Source: Betaproteobacteria bacterium
Lineage (GTDB): Bacteria > Pseudomonadota > Gammaproteobacteria > Burkholderiales > Burkholderiaceae_C
Length of the DNA: 64,000 nt
Reading direction: 5' to 3'
Assembly (NCBI GenBank): GCA_016716535.1
Contig: JADJWD010000001.1
Coordinates: forward strand, 310,001 to 374,000
Shown here: one piece after another, positions 25,768 through 39,582 of the stretch
Layout: each line of letters opens with the position of its first letter
How positions within the stretch are numbered: the first letter of the stretch is position 1
Notes under the pieces: model-generated
The model's input: only the letters and a program-made list of their open reading frames with translations
Told to the model about the DNA's origin: nothing
Databases searched by the model: none
Translations under genes and position numbers: made by a program

Positions 25768-26383
25768 CGGTGCGCGCCGGCCTGGCGCTGCGCTGCCTCG
25801 CGGGGGACCGGCCGGCCCGGCGCCGCCGCTTGCACGGCCCGTTCGTCTTGCGGAAGTCCTTGGGCATCACCGCGCCTTGCGTGGCGTGCAGGCCGCGGCG
25901 CAGCGCGACGGCCATCCGTTCTTCCTTCATCAGCGGGCCGCGGTCGAAGCGGTAGCGGGTGCTCCACGCGTGGCCTTCGGCGACCATCCACTTCGACACC
26001 GACTGGCCGTCCACCGTCACCACCCCGACCGTGCGGCCGTACGAATCGCGCCCGCTGCCGGTGAGCACGGCCTTCTTGCCGAGCGCGAACTCCTCGAGCG
26101 CCTTCTTCGCCTCGGTGCCGTGCGGCTGGCAGATCTCCGGCGCGTCCATGTCGCGCAGCCGCACTTCGATCGGCGGCTTGCCGTCGGGCTGCAGGGTCAG
26201 GGTGTCGCCATCGACGATGCGGTTGATCACGCCTTCCACCGGCGGCGGTGGCTTGCCGCGCGGCGCGGCGACGGCCGCGGTGGCGGCCAGCACGGCCACG
26301 GTGAGCAAGAAAGCGGCGCGCCCACGGGCAAGCACGGCAGGCAACAGGCCAGGCAGCGTTCGAAGCAACGTTCGGTCGGTCAT
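25685..26383 (-). CDS. Secreted thermonuclease-family (SNase) nuclease
   Basis: A 232-residue staphylococcal-nuclease-like protein, exported by an N-terminal hydrophobic segment ending AAVAAPRG. The OB-fold core shows VEGVINRIVDGDTL, the catalytic-type VRLRDMDAPE, the EAKKALEEF helix and GRDSYGRTVGVV, so Ca-binding Asp and Arg residues are present. The last about 45 residues are Arg/Ser-rich, lack family similarity and lie partly antisense to the preceding binding-protein gene (83-bp overlap). The real protein may be functionally complete near residue 185, with a read-through tail. The gene starts 25 bp after the Lhr-type helicase stop on the same strand. Confidence 0.82.
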   Translation of the reverse strand: MTDRTLLRTLPGLLPAVLARGRAAFLLTVAVLAATAAVAAPRGKPPPPVEGVINRIVDGDTLTLQPDGKPPIEVRLRDMDAPEICQPHGTEAKKALEEFALGKKAVLTGSGRDSYGRTVGVVTVDGQSVSKWMVAEGHAWSTRYRFDRGPLMKEERMAVALRRGLHATQGAVMPKDFRKTNGPCKRRRRAGRSPARQRSARPARTATSRAPSAVPSCRSATARRSRSSSSPR

Positions 26384-26408
26384 CGGGTTCCACCTCCGCA
26401 CCTCCGCA

Positions 26409-28988
26409 TCAGCGCGGGCGTCGTGATGATGCCGCAGCCGCCGGCGGCACTGCGGACGCAGCGCCAAGGCTGCGCTCGGCCTCGGCGAGCAGCCGGTCGA
26501 TGCGGTCCTTCAGCTTCTCGGTGCTGAGCTGCTCGCGCAGCCGCTCCACCATCAGCGGCAGCGCAAACGGGCTCGCCGATCGCAACGGCACGTGCACGGG
26601 CGGCAGCGCGGCGATGCGCGCCAGCGCCGCGCCGAGCCGCCCGATCTCCAGCTCCTGCGCCAGCACCTCGGCCTCGGCCTGGACGAGCAGGCGGTTGCCG
26701 CTGTCGTACTTGCGAAACACTTCGTAGAAGAGCGACGAACTCGCCTGCAACTGGCGCACGCTCTTCGGCGCGCCTGGGTAGCCCGAGAACACGAGCCCGG
26801 CGACACGCGCGATCTCGCGAAAGCGCCGCTGCGCGAGCTGCCCGGAGTTCAGGCTCGCCAGCACGTCGGCCACGAGGTTCTCCGTGCTCAGCAGCGCGGC
26901 GACACGCGCATCGGTCAGCTCGATCGGCCGCGCTGCCAGCACCTCGAGCCCGTAGTCGTTGACCGACAGCGAAAACGTGTTCGGCTCGTCGCGCGAGAGC
27001 CGCCAGGCGAGCAGCTGCGCCAGGCCGATGTGCACGTTGCGCCCGGCGAACGGGTAGAAGAAGAAGTGCTGCCCCTCGCGCGAGCGCAGGTCCTCGATCA
27101 GCAGGTGGCCGCGGCCGGGCAGGCGCGACAGGCGCTGCTGCGCCTCGAGCATCGGGCGCGCGGCCTGCAGCTCCGGCGCGCCGTAGTCACCGGCATCGAC
27201 GCCGTCGAGCACCGCCAGCACCGCGTCGGCCAGTTCGCTCGACAGCGGCATGCGGCTGCCGGCCCACGCCGGCACGATGCCGCGCGCCTTGCCAGTCGGC
27301 CTGCGCACGTAGGCGACGAGGTCGCGCACGCGCACGAACTCGAGCACGCGGCCGGCGAAGACGAAGTGGTCGCCGGCCTTCAGCCGCGCGATGAAGCCTT
27401 CTTCGATCGTGCCGAGCGTGCCGCCGCCGCCCGCGGCGCTGGCCCACTTCACGAGCATGCTGGCCTCGCCGACGATCGTGCCCACCTGCAGCCGATGCCG
27501 GTGCGCGATGCCGCGATCGGGCACGCGAAAGCGCCCGTCGACGACCTTGACGCGGTGGTACTCGGGATAGGCGCCGAGGCTCTCGCCGCCGTGTTCGACG
27601 AAGGCCAGCGCCCAGTCGAACTCGTCGCGCGTCAGCGCCGCATAGGCGGGGGCGCTGCGCACCTCGTCGAACATCTCATCGGAGGTGTGCGTGCCGTCGG
27701 GCCGCGCATCCGCATCGAAACCCCCGCCGAGTGCCACGGTGACGAGGTGCTGCACCAGCACGTCCAGCGGCTTTTCGGGGCTCGTGCGCGATTCGACCTG
27801 CCCGGCCAGCGCGGCGCGGCGTGCGGCTGCCGCCTCGACCAGCTCCAGCGTGTTCGTCGGCACCAGCGTCACGCGGCTCGTGCGGCCGGGCGCGTGGCCG
27901 CTGCGGCCGGCACGCTGCAGCAGCCGCGCCACGCCCTTGGCGCTGCCGATCTGCAGCACACGCGCCACCGGCAGGAAATCCACGCCGAGGTCCAGCGACG
28001 AGGTCGCGACCACCGCCTTCAGCGTGCCGGCCTTCAGGCCCGCCTCGACCCACTCGCGCACGCTTTTGTCGAGCGAGCCGTGGTGCAGCGCCACGGCACC
28101 GGCCCAGTCGGGCCGCGCCTGCAGCAGCAGCTGGTACCAGATCTCGGCTTGCGAGCGCACGTTCGTGAAGACGAGCGTGCTGCCGCCTTCATGCGCGGGC
28201 TTCGCGGACTCGGCTTCGATCTCCTGCACGACCGCCGGCTGCATCTGCGCGCCCAGGTGTCCGCCCCAGCCGAAGCGGCCGGGCTCGGAAGGCAGCAGCG
28301 TGTCGATGACGAGCGCCTTGTCGATGCGGCCTTGGACGAGCCAGCCACGTTCGTGCCCGACGAGCGTCGCCATCGCCTCGTCGAGATTGCCGAGCGTCGC
28401 CGACAGGCCCCAGACGACGAGCGCCGGGTTCCAGCGGCGCAGCCGCGCGAGCGCGAGCTGCACCTGCACGCCGCGCTTGTTGCCGATCAGCTCATGCCAC
28501 TCGTCGACGATGACGGTGTGCACGCCGGCGAGGTCGTGTCGTGCCGACTCGCGCGTCAGCATCAGCGTCAGCGACTCGGGCGTCGTGACGAGCGCCGCCG
28601 GCGGCCGTCGGTCCTGGCGCGCGCGCTCGCTGCTCGGCGTGTCGCCGGTGCGCTGCGCCGCCTCGGCCCACGGCGCCAGGTGCGGCAGCGGCAGCGCCAG
28701 CGCGCGCGTCGTGTCGGCGGCCAGCGCGCGCATCGGCGTCAGCCACAGGACCTGCAGGCCGTTGCCGCGCGCCGCGTCCAGCCGCGCCAGCGCGCCCATC
28801 CACACCGCGTAGGTCTTGCCGCTGCCGGTGGTGGCGTGCAGCAGGCCGCTCGCGCCCGCGGCCATTGCCGCCCAGACCTCGCGCTGGAAAGCGAACGGCT
28901 GCCAGCCGCGCGCGGCGAACCAGGTTTCGGCGAGGGCGGCGCCCGGCGCTTCGGCCGCGTCCTCAGGGCTTTCACCGGGGTTCATCAC
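26409..28988 (-). CDS. Lhr-type DEXH-box helicase (ligase-associated DNA-repair clade)
   Basis: An 859-residue superfamily 2 helicase. Walker A is ATTGSGKT near residues 52-59, motif II is DEWHE, motif III is GLSATLGN, and motif VI is QRAGRSGH. The long C-terminal half is the Lhr winged-helix/beta-barrel module. The [14 protein letters not shown] and [12 protein letters not shown] segments are those of the clade annotated as 'ligase-associated DNA damage response DEXH box helicase', which in many proteobacteria sits with an ATP-dependent DNA ligase, an exonuclease and a phosphoesterase. None of those partners is within this window; the only same-strand neighbour is the thermonuclease. Confidence 0.92.
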   Translation of the reverse strand: MMNPGESPEDAAEAPGAALAETWFAARGWQPFAFQREVWAAMAAGASGLLHATTGSGKTYAVWMGALARLDAARGNGLQVLWLTPMRALAADTTRALALPLPHLAPWAEAAQRTGDTPSSERARQDRRPPAALVTTPESLTLMLTRESARHDLAGVHTVIVDEWHELIGNKRGVQVQLALARLRRWNPALVVWGLSATLGNLDEAMATLVGHERGWLVQGRIDKALVIDTLLPSEPGRFGWGGHLGAQMQPAVVQEIEAESAKPAHEGGSTLVFTNVRSQAEIWYQLLLQARPDWAGAVALHHGSLDKSVREWVEAGLKAGTLKAVVATSSLDLGVDFLPVARVLQIGSAKGVARLLQRAGRSGHAPGRTSRVTLVPTNTLELVEAAAARRAALAGQVESRTSPEKPLDVLVQHLVTVALGGGFDADARPDGTHTSDEMFDEVRSAPAYAALTRDEFDWALAFVEHGGESLGAYPEYHRVKVVDGRFRVPDRGIAHRHRLQVGTIVGEASMLVKWASAAGGGGTLGTIEEGFIARLKAGDHFVFAGRVLEFVRVRDLVAYVRRPTGKARGIVPAWAGSRMPLSSELADAVLAVLDGVDAGDYGAPELQAARPMLEAQQRLSRLPGRGHLLIEDLRSREGQHFFFYPFAGRNVHIGLAQLLAWRLSRDEPNTFSLSVNDYGLEVLAARPIELTDARVAALLSTENLVADVLASLNSGQLAQRRFREIARVAGLVFSGYPGAPKSVRQLQASSSLFYEVFRKYDSGNRLLVQAEAEVLAQELEIGRLGAALARIAALPPVHVPLRSASPFALPLMVERLREQLSTEKLKDRIDRLLAEAERSLGAASAVPPAAAASSRRPR

Positions 28989-29081
28989 GGCGGCGGACTC
29001 TACCGATCGGCATAGATTCCAGCGTCCGGCCGCTCAGGCCCACCGAGCCCACAAGGCCCACCGTACCGAGGAGCTTGCCCC

Positions 29082-30089
29082 ATGACGACCACCCGCCCCT
29101 TGCATCGACGCGCGCTGCTGACCTTGGCCGCGACCTCGGCCGCGCTGGCGTTCGCCGCCTTCACCGCCGCCCCCGCCGCCGCGCAGCAGCCCGCCGGCAC
29201 CATCCGCGTCATCGTCGGCTACCCGGCCGGCGCCACCAGCGACGCGCTGGCGCGCGTCGTCGCCGAGGGCATGGGCCGCCAGCTCGGCCAGACGGTGATC
29301 GTCGAGAACAAGCCCGGCGCCGGCGGGCGCATCGGCAACGAACTCGTGAAGGCGGCGCCCGCCGACGGCACGACGCTCCTGATGACGCCGGTGGCGACGA
29401 TGGCGATCTTCCCGCACTCGTTCGCCGGCCAGCTGCGCTACGACCCGCTGAAGGACTTCGCGCCGGTCACGCACCTGACGAACTTCCAGATCGGCCTGGG
29501 CGTCGAGGCCGGCGCGCCGGTGAAGACCCTGGCCGAATACGTGGCGTGGGTGAAGGCCGACCCGGGCAAGCGCAACTTCTACGGCTCGGCGGCGGCGGGC
29601 AGCATCCCGCACTTCTTCGGCGTGATGTTCGCGCGCGCCGCGGGGCTGGAGCTGACGCACGTGCCGTTCAAGGGCACGGCCGAGGCGATGACGGCGCTGG
29701 CCGGCGGGCAGATCAGCGCGCTGTCCACGGTGGCGGCCGACATCCGCGCGCTCGTGCAAGGCGGCAAGGCGAGGTTGCTGGCCGTGGCCGGCGAGCAGCG
29801 CTCGGCCACCTTCCCCGACGTGCCGACCTTCCGCGAGCAAGGCTTCGATCTCGTCGCGTCGCCGTGGTACGCGATGTTCGCGCCGGCCGGCACGCCGGCG
29901 GCGGCGGTGCAGCGCCTGCACGGCGCGATCGCCGCGGTGCTGGCCGACCCGGCGACGCGCCAGCGCATCGTCGACATGGGGCTCGAGCCCACCGGCCACG
30001 GGCCCGATCGGCTGGGCGCGATCCTGAAGGCCGATTACGAGCGCTGGGGGCCGCCGATCCGCGCTTCGGGGTTCAAGCCGGGGCAGTGA
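29082..30089 (+). CDS. Bug-family tripartite tricarboxylate transporter binding protein (TctC-like)
   Basis: A 335-residue periplasmic binding protein with a signal peptide (RRALLTLAATSAAL ... AAAQQPAG). It shows IRVIVGYPAGATSDALARVVAEGM, VIVENKPGAGGRIGNELV and PDGTTLLMTP, all diagnostic of the Bug family that is highly expanded in Burkholderiales. GAGGAG precedes the ATG. It is an orphan: no TctA/TctB membrane genes are nearby. The ligand is probably a carboxylate. The last 17 bp overlap the convergent DUF429 gene. Confidence 0.93.
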   Translation: MTTTRPLHRRALLTLAATSAALAFAAFTAAPAAAQQPAGTIRVIVGYPAGATSDALARVVAEGMGRQLGQTVIVENKPGAGGRIGNELVKAAPADGTTLLMTPVATMAIFPHSFAGQLRYDPLKDFAPVTHLTNFQIGLGVEAGAPVKTLAEYVAWVKADPGKRNFYGSAAAGSIPHFFGVMFARAAGLELTHVPFKGTAEAMTALAGGQISALSTVAADIRALVQGGKARLLAVAGEQRSATFPDVPTFREQGFDLVASPWYAMFAPAGTPAAAVQRLHGAIAAVLADPATRQRIVDMGLEPTGHGPDRLGAILKADYERWGPPIRASGFKPGQ

Positions 30090-30897
30090 CGATCCAGCCT
30101 TCGATCACATCGACGTCCACCGGCACGCCGTGCCCCGGCTGGCGCGCCGCCCAGGCCGCCTGCACGAGGCACAGTGTTGCGTCGAGCGCGTCGCCGCTGG
30201 TGTCGTCGATCAACGTCGCGCGCAGCGTGCGCGGCAGTGAAAGGCGAAAGCCGAAGCCGCCCTCGCCGCGCATCAACGCCTGCACGATCGCGGCGCGCGC
30301 TTCGACGCGGTCGGGCGCCGCGCTGTTCTTGTACGAACGCGCGCCGACGATCGCGTGCGCGGCGCGCGCCGGGTAGGCCTCGACGGCGACACGCGCCGCG
30401 TCGCCCGCGTGCAGCCCGGGCACGTGCACGCCGGCTCGCACGAGCCGCGCAAAGCCTTCGAAGTACATGAAGCCCACCGGCACGTAGCGCGTCTGCAGTG
30501 GGCTCGACGACATCGGCCGGCAGGCGCGGTCGGTGGCGCGGTGCACGAGCCGCTGCCCGGCCGGGCGGCCGTTGCCCCAGGCATCGACGAGCCCGCGAAA
30601 GGCCATGCGCCGACCGTCGCAGCGGCGGTGCAACTCATCGACGATGGCCGCGGCGGTGTCGCCGAGCGCGTGCGCCTCGACGAAGGCGCGCGGCAGGCCG
30701 AACGGCATGTCGAAGCCGCCGAGCCACGGGCCCGGCTCGGCGAGCAGCGCCTCGAAAGCGGCGAGTGCCGTCAGGTGCTCGAGCCGCTCGACAACGAGCG
30801 TGTCGCCGTCGGCCCGGCCGTGCGCGACGACGATCGGCTTGCGCGGTGTTGGCGCGCAGGTGAAGTCGACGCCGAGGAGGCGGGAAGCGACAGGCAT
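30073..30897 (-). CDS. DUF429-family protein (predicted RNase-H-like nuclease fold)
   Basis: A 274-residue cytoplasmic protein. LGVDFTCAPTPRKPIVVA at the N-terminus, WLGGFDMPFGLPRAFVE and the C-terminal SGDALDATLCLVQAAW place conserved acidic residues (Asp in GVDF, Asp in GFDMP, Asp in DALDA) as expected for DUF429. This family has been proposed to have an RNase-H-like fold, with no established substrate. It is divergent from the asparaginase gene with only 32 bp between starts. Confidence 0.85.
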   Translation of the reverse strand: MPVASRLLGVDFTCAPTPRKPIVVAHGRADGDTLVVERLEHLTALAAFEALLAEPGPWLGGFDMPFGLPRAFVEAHALGDTAAAIVDELHRRCDGRRMAFRGLVDAWGNGRPAGQRLVHRATDRACRPMSSSPLQTRYVPVGFMYFEGFARLVRAGVHVPGLHAGDAARVAVEAYPARAAHAIVGARSYKNSAAPDRVEARAAIVQALMRGEGGFGFRLSLPRTLRATLIDDTSGDALDATLCLVQAAWAARQPGHGVPVDVDVIEGWIVTAPA

Positions 30898-30929
30898 GGC
30901 GGCGATTCTGGGCGAGCTACAGTGCCGCC

Positions 30930-31976
30930 ATGACCGTTGCCAACCCCATCCTCGTCGAAGCGCTGCGCGGCGGCATCGCCGAGAGCCAGCACCGCGGCGC
31001 GCTCGCCATCGTCGATGCCACCGGCCGCGTGCACACGGTGCAGGGCGACATCGAGCGGCCGATCTTCCCGCGCTCGGCGGTGAAGGTGCTGCAGGCGCTG
31101 CCGCTGGTGGCCAGCGGCGCGGCCGAGCGCTTCGGCCTCACCGATGCCGAACTGGCGCTCGCCTGCGCCTCGCACGGCGGCGAACCGGCGCACGCCGAGA
31201 CGGCGCGCGGCATGCTCGCCAAGGCCGGCCTCGGGCCCGAGGCGCTCGAGTGCGGCACGCACTGGCCGTACAACGAGACGGCGCAGCGCGCGCTCGCCGC
31301 GGCCGGCGCCACGCCGAGCGCGCTGCACAACAACTGCTCGGGCAAACACGCCGGCTTCGTATGCCTGGGCTGCGGGCTCGCGGGGCGCAGCGGCGCCGCC
31401 GACTTCGTGCGCGGCTACGTGCAGCCCGACCACGCGGTGATGCGCGAAGTGACGGCGTCGCTGGCGGACGCCACCGGCTTCGACCTCGCGCACACGGCGC
31501 GCGGCACCGACGGCTGCTCGATCCCGACCTACGCGATCCCGTTGCGGCACCTGGCACACGCCTTCGCGAAGGTCGCCACCGGCGCCGGCCTCGACGCCGA
31601 CCGTGCGCGCGCCGCGAAGCGGCTGCGCGAGGCGGTGGCGCGCGCGCCGCAGATGGTGGCCGGCAGCGGCCGCTTCGACAGCCGCGTGATGCAGCGCCTC
31701 GGCGAGCGCGTCTTCTGCAAGGTCGGCGCCGAGGGCGTCTACTGCGCCGCTTTGCCCGAAGCGGGCCTCGGCGTCGCGATCAAGATGGACGACGGCAACA
31801 CCGCCCGCGCCGCCGAGGTGGTGATGGCCGCGGTGATCGAGCGCCTGGTGCCGATGCCGGGCGACGACGACGCGGCCTTCATGCGCGCGCTCAGCGACCT
31901 GGCGCTGCGCAACTGGAACGGCATCGAGGTCGGCCGGCTGCGCGCGACGGACGCGCTGCGGGGGCGCGCGCGCTGA
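30930..31976 (+). CDS. L-asparaginase II family protein (Rhizobium-type)
   Basis: A 348-residue cytoplasmic amidohydrolase of Pfam Asparaginase_II, unrelated to the E. coli AnsA/AnsB fold. Landmarks include VEALRGGIAESQHRGA, the FPRSAVKVLQALPLV Ser/Lys pair, ACASHGGE, and NNCSGKHAGF with the Cys that coordinates zinc in the R. etli enzyme. Length and order agree with the family. It would release ammonia from asparagine. It starts 32 bp from the divergent DUF429 gene. Confidence 0.92.
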   Translation: MTVANPILVEALRGGIAESQHRGALAIVDATGRVHTVQGDIERPIFPRSAVKVLQALPLVASGAAERFGLTDAELALACASHGGEPAHAETARGMLAKAGLGPEALECGTHWPYNETAQRALAAAGATPSALHNNCSGKHAGFVCLGCGLAGRSGAADFVRGYVQPDHAVMREVTASLADATGFDLAHTARGTDGCSIPTYAIPLRHLAHAFAKVATGAGLDADRARAAKRLREAVARAPQMVAGSGRFDSRVMQRLGERVFCKVGAEGVYCAALPEAGLGVAIKMDDGNTARAAEVVMAAVIERLVPMPGDDDAAFMRALSDLALRNWNGIEVGRLRATDALRGRAR

Positions 31977-31989
31977 CCCCCGGAAGTTG

Positions 31990-32520
31990 TCAGGGAAGCA
32001 GCCGCACCTCGACGCGGCGCGCTTCCTGGTTGCTGCCGTCGCCGGTCGTCGACTCGGGCTTGCGCAGCGCGATGCGCTCGGCCGCCACGCCGGCGGCCTT
32101 CAGCGCCTCGCGCACGGCCTTGGCGCGCTCCTTCGCGAGTTCGGCGTTCTTCGCCGGGTCGCCGGTGGCGTCGTGGAAGCCCGACAGCACCACCTGCCGC
32201 GGCGCCGCCGCCTGCACGGCGGCCGCCAGCGTCTTCATGGAATCGGCCGTCTCGGCGCCGAGCGTCGCCACGCCGCTGGCGAAGTACAACGTGCCGGCCA
32301 GGTCGCCGGCGAGCGGCGCGTCGAGCAACGTGTCGGCACCGGCGGCCGCCGCCCCGGTCGCCGCCGGTGCAGCAGCTGTAGAGGCCGCGGCCACCGCCGG
32401 CTTGCGATCGCCCATCTGCTTGATGGCCAGGCCGCCGAGCAGCCCGAATAACAACAGCGCCACCACGCCCAAAGCGGTCCACACGCCGATGCGTGCGCCA
32501 TCATCGAGTTCGTCGAGCAT
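31990..32520 (-). CDS. OmpA-like peptidoglycan-associated membrane protein
   Basis: A 176-residue protein with one N-terminal transmembrane helix (about 12-33), an Ala/Thr-rich linker and a C-terminal OmpA domain (about 75-176). The latter shows LYFASGVATL, VVLSGFHDATGD, the NAELAKERAKAVREAL helix and a final RRVEVRLLP. The TGDPAKNxELAxxRA-type motif carries the Asp/Arg pair that binds diaminopimelate in OmpA domains. It should anchor the inner membrane to the cell wall. It is monocistronic and divergent from the subtilase gene. Confidence 0.87.
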   Translation of the reverse strand: MLDELDDGARIGVWTALGVVALLLFGLLGGLAIKQMGDRKPAVAAASTAAAPAATGAAAAGADTLLDAPLAGDLAGTLYFASGVATLGAETADSMKTLAAAVQAAAPRQVVLSGFHDATGDPAKNAELAKERAKAVREALKAAGVAAERIALRKPESTTGDGSNQEARRVEVRLLP

Positions 32521-32627
32521 CCTCGCTCCCGTCGTTCTTGGTTGGAAAAGCCCGCGATTCTAGGTCGGCAGCCCTGCGCGGCTGGCCCGGCGCGGCGCGC
32601 AAAAGGAAGCCACAAGGAAACCAGCGA

Positions 32628-35357
<2,730 letters not shown>

Positions 35358-35378
35358 AGAGCCCGAGGCGCTGCGACT

Positions 35379-36674
35379 TCACAGGAACGGGAACGACACG
35401 ACGAACACCGCCCAGATGCCGATCAGCAGGTGCGAGAAGACGACGCCGACCAGCGTCGGGTGGCGCGAGTACAGCCAGCCCCAGAACAGGCCGAACGGAA
35501 ACACGAGCAGCGCAAACGCGGCGTTGGTGTGCAGGTGCGTGGCGCTGAACAGCAGCGTCGACATGAAGATCGAAAGCGGCACGCGGTGGCGCGGGCGCAG
35601 GTACATCACCAGCGAGCTCTGGATGCCGCTGCGCGCCACCATCTCCTGCACCGGCACGAACAGCGCGTAGGCGAGCACGACGAGCAGCGTGCCGCCGGCG
35701 CCGAGCCCGGCCGGGCGGTACAGGTCGAACAGCTCGCGGCCGGCGTAGGCGCTCGACGTGTGCAGCAGCGCCCACTTGGCCGCGACGATCAGGACGAGCA
35801 CCGGCAGGCTGGCCAGCGCCGCCTCGCGCAACGCCGGCTGCCAGCCAGCGAGCGTGAAGCCGTAGGCGCTCGGCGGGAACATGCTCGTGCGGATGTTCAG
35901 GTACAGCCCGACCGCGAAGCCGACGAGCACGAGCACGCTGAAGACGGTGGTGTCGGGCACCAGCGCCTTCAGCGGCTGCATCAGCACCATCGCGAACATG
36001 TACAGGCAGGTGCCGATCAGCACGCGGCTCATGAAGCGGCCCATCTCGGTGCGCGTACGCTCCTCGTGCAGCGCGTCCTCGAGGTGGCGCACGGCGCTCG
36101 CCGTGCTGTGGCGGATCTTGCGCGCCAGCTCGTGCGCGAGGTTCAGCTGCATCTGCACCGCCGGGTGCGGCGTGCCGGCGGCGCCGCCGCGGTCGATGTC
36201 GCCGTCCAGTTCGGGCAGCCTCAGCGTCAGCACGACCGCGTCGTCGAGCGCGCGCACCGTCGCCGAGCGCGTGCCGCGGTCCAGCAGCGCCACCTCGCCG
36301 ACCAGCGCGCCGGGCAGCGCCTCGCCGATGCGGTGGTCGTCGCCGTGCGGCCAGGCGGCGCCGCGGGCGCCGGGCGGCGCGGCCCCGTCACGCTCGCTGC
36401 GCTTGCGCACCTCGAAGCGGCCGCGCACGACGAAGTGGATCGCGTCGGCCTCGTCGCCCTCGCCGATCAGGTCGGTGCCCGCCGACACGCGCCGCAGGTG
36501 GCCGATGCGGCGCAGCAGCCCGGCGAGCACCACGGGCTCGATGCCGCGAAAGAGCGTCGTCTCGGCCTGCAGCCGTTCGAGCAGCGAGGCGAGGGCCTCG
36601 TCGGTCAGCGGCAGGTCGGCCGCAGGGACGGCCGCCGCATCGGCCGCGCGGTCTGGAGGCTGGACGACGGACAT
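35379..36674 (-). CDS. CPBP-family intramembrane protease homologue with N-terminal cNMP-binding domain
   Basis: A 431-residue protein. Residues about 25-160 form a cyclic-nucleotide-binding domain with an intact phosphate-binding cassette (LVGEVALLDRGTRSATV: Gly-Glu and Arg-Ser). About seven membrane helices follow, containing the CPBP/ABI motifs VQEMVAR (motif 1, QE instead of the usual EE), FSATH (FxxxH) and VFSHLLIG. This suggests an inner-membrane protease, or a non-proteolytic relative, gated by cAMP or cGMP. It lies within 10 kb of a cyclase-SulP operon that also carries a cNMP-binding domain. Divergent from the acyltransferase gene, 14 bp between starts. Confidence 0.85.
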   Translation of the reverse strand: MSVVQPPDRAADAAAVPAADLPLTDEALASLLERLQAETTLFRGIEPVVLAGLLRRIGHLRRVSAGTDLIGEGDEADAIHFVVRGRFEVRKRSERDGAAPPGARGAAWPHGDDHRIGEALPGALVGEVALLDRGTRSATVRALDDAVVLTLRLPELDGDIDRGGAAGTPHPAVQMQLNLAHELARKIRHSTASAVRHLEDALHEERTRTEMGRFMSRVLIGTCLYMFAMVLMQPLKALVPDTTVFSVLVLVGFAVGLYLNIRTSMFPPSAYGFTLAGWQPALREAALASLPVLVLIVAAKWALLHTSSAYAGRELFDLYRPAGLGAGGTLLVVLAYALFVPVQEMVARSGIQSSLVMYLRPRHRVPLSIFMSTLLFSATHLHTNAAFALLVFPFGLFWGWLYSRHPTLVGVVFSHLLIGIWAVFVVSFPFL

Positions 36675-36688
36675 GGCAGAGTCAGCGC

Positions 36689-39582
<2,894 letters not shown>

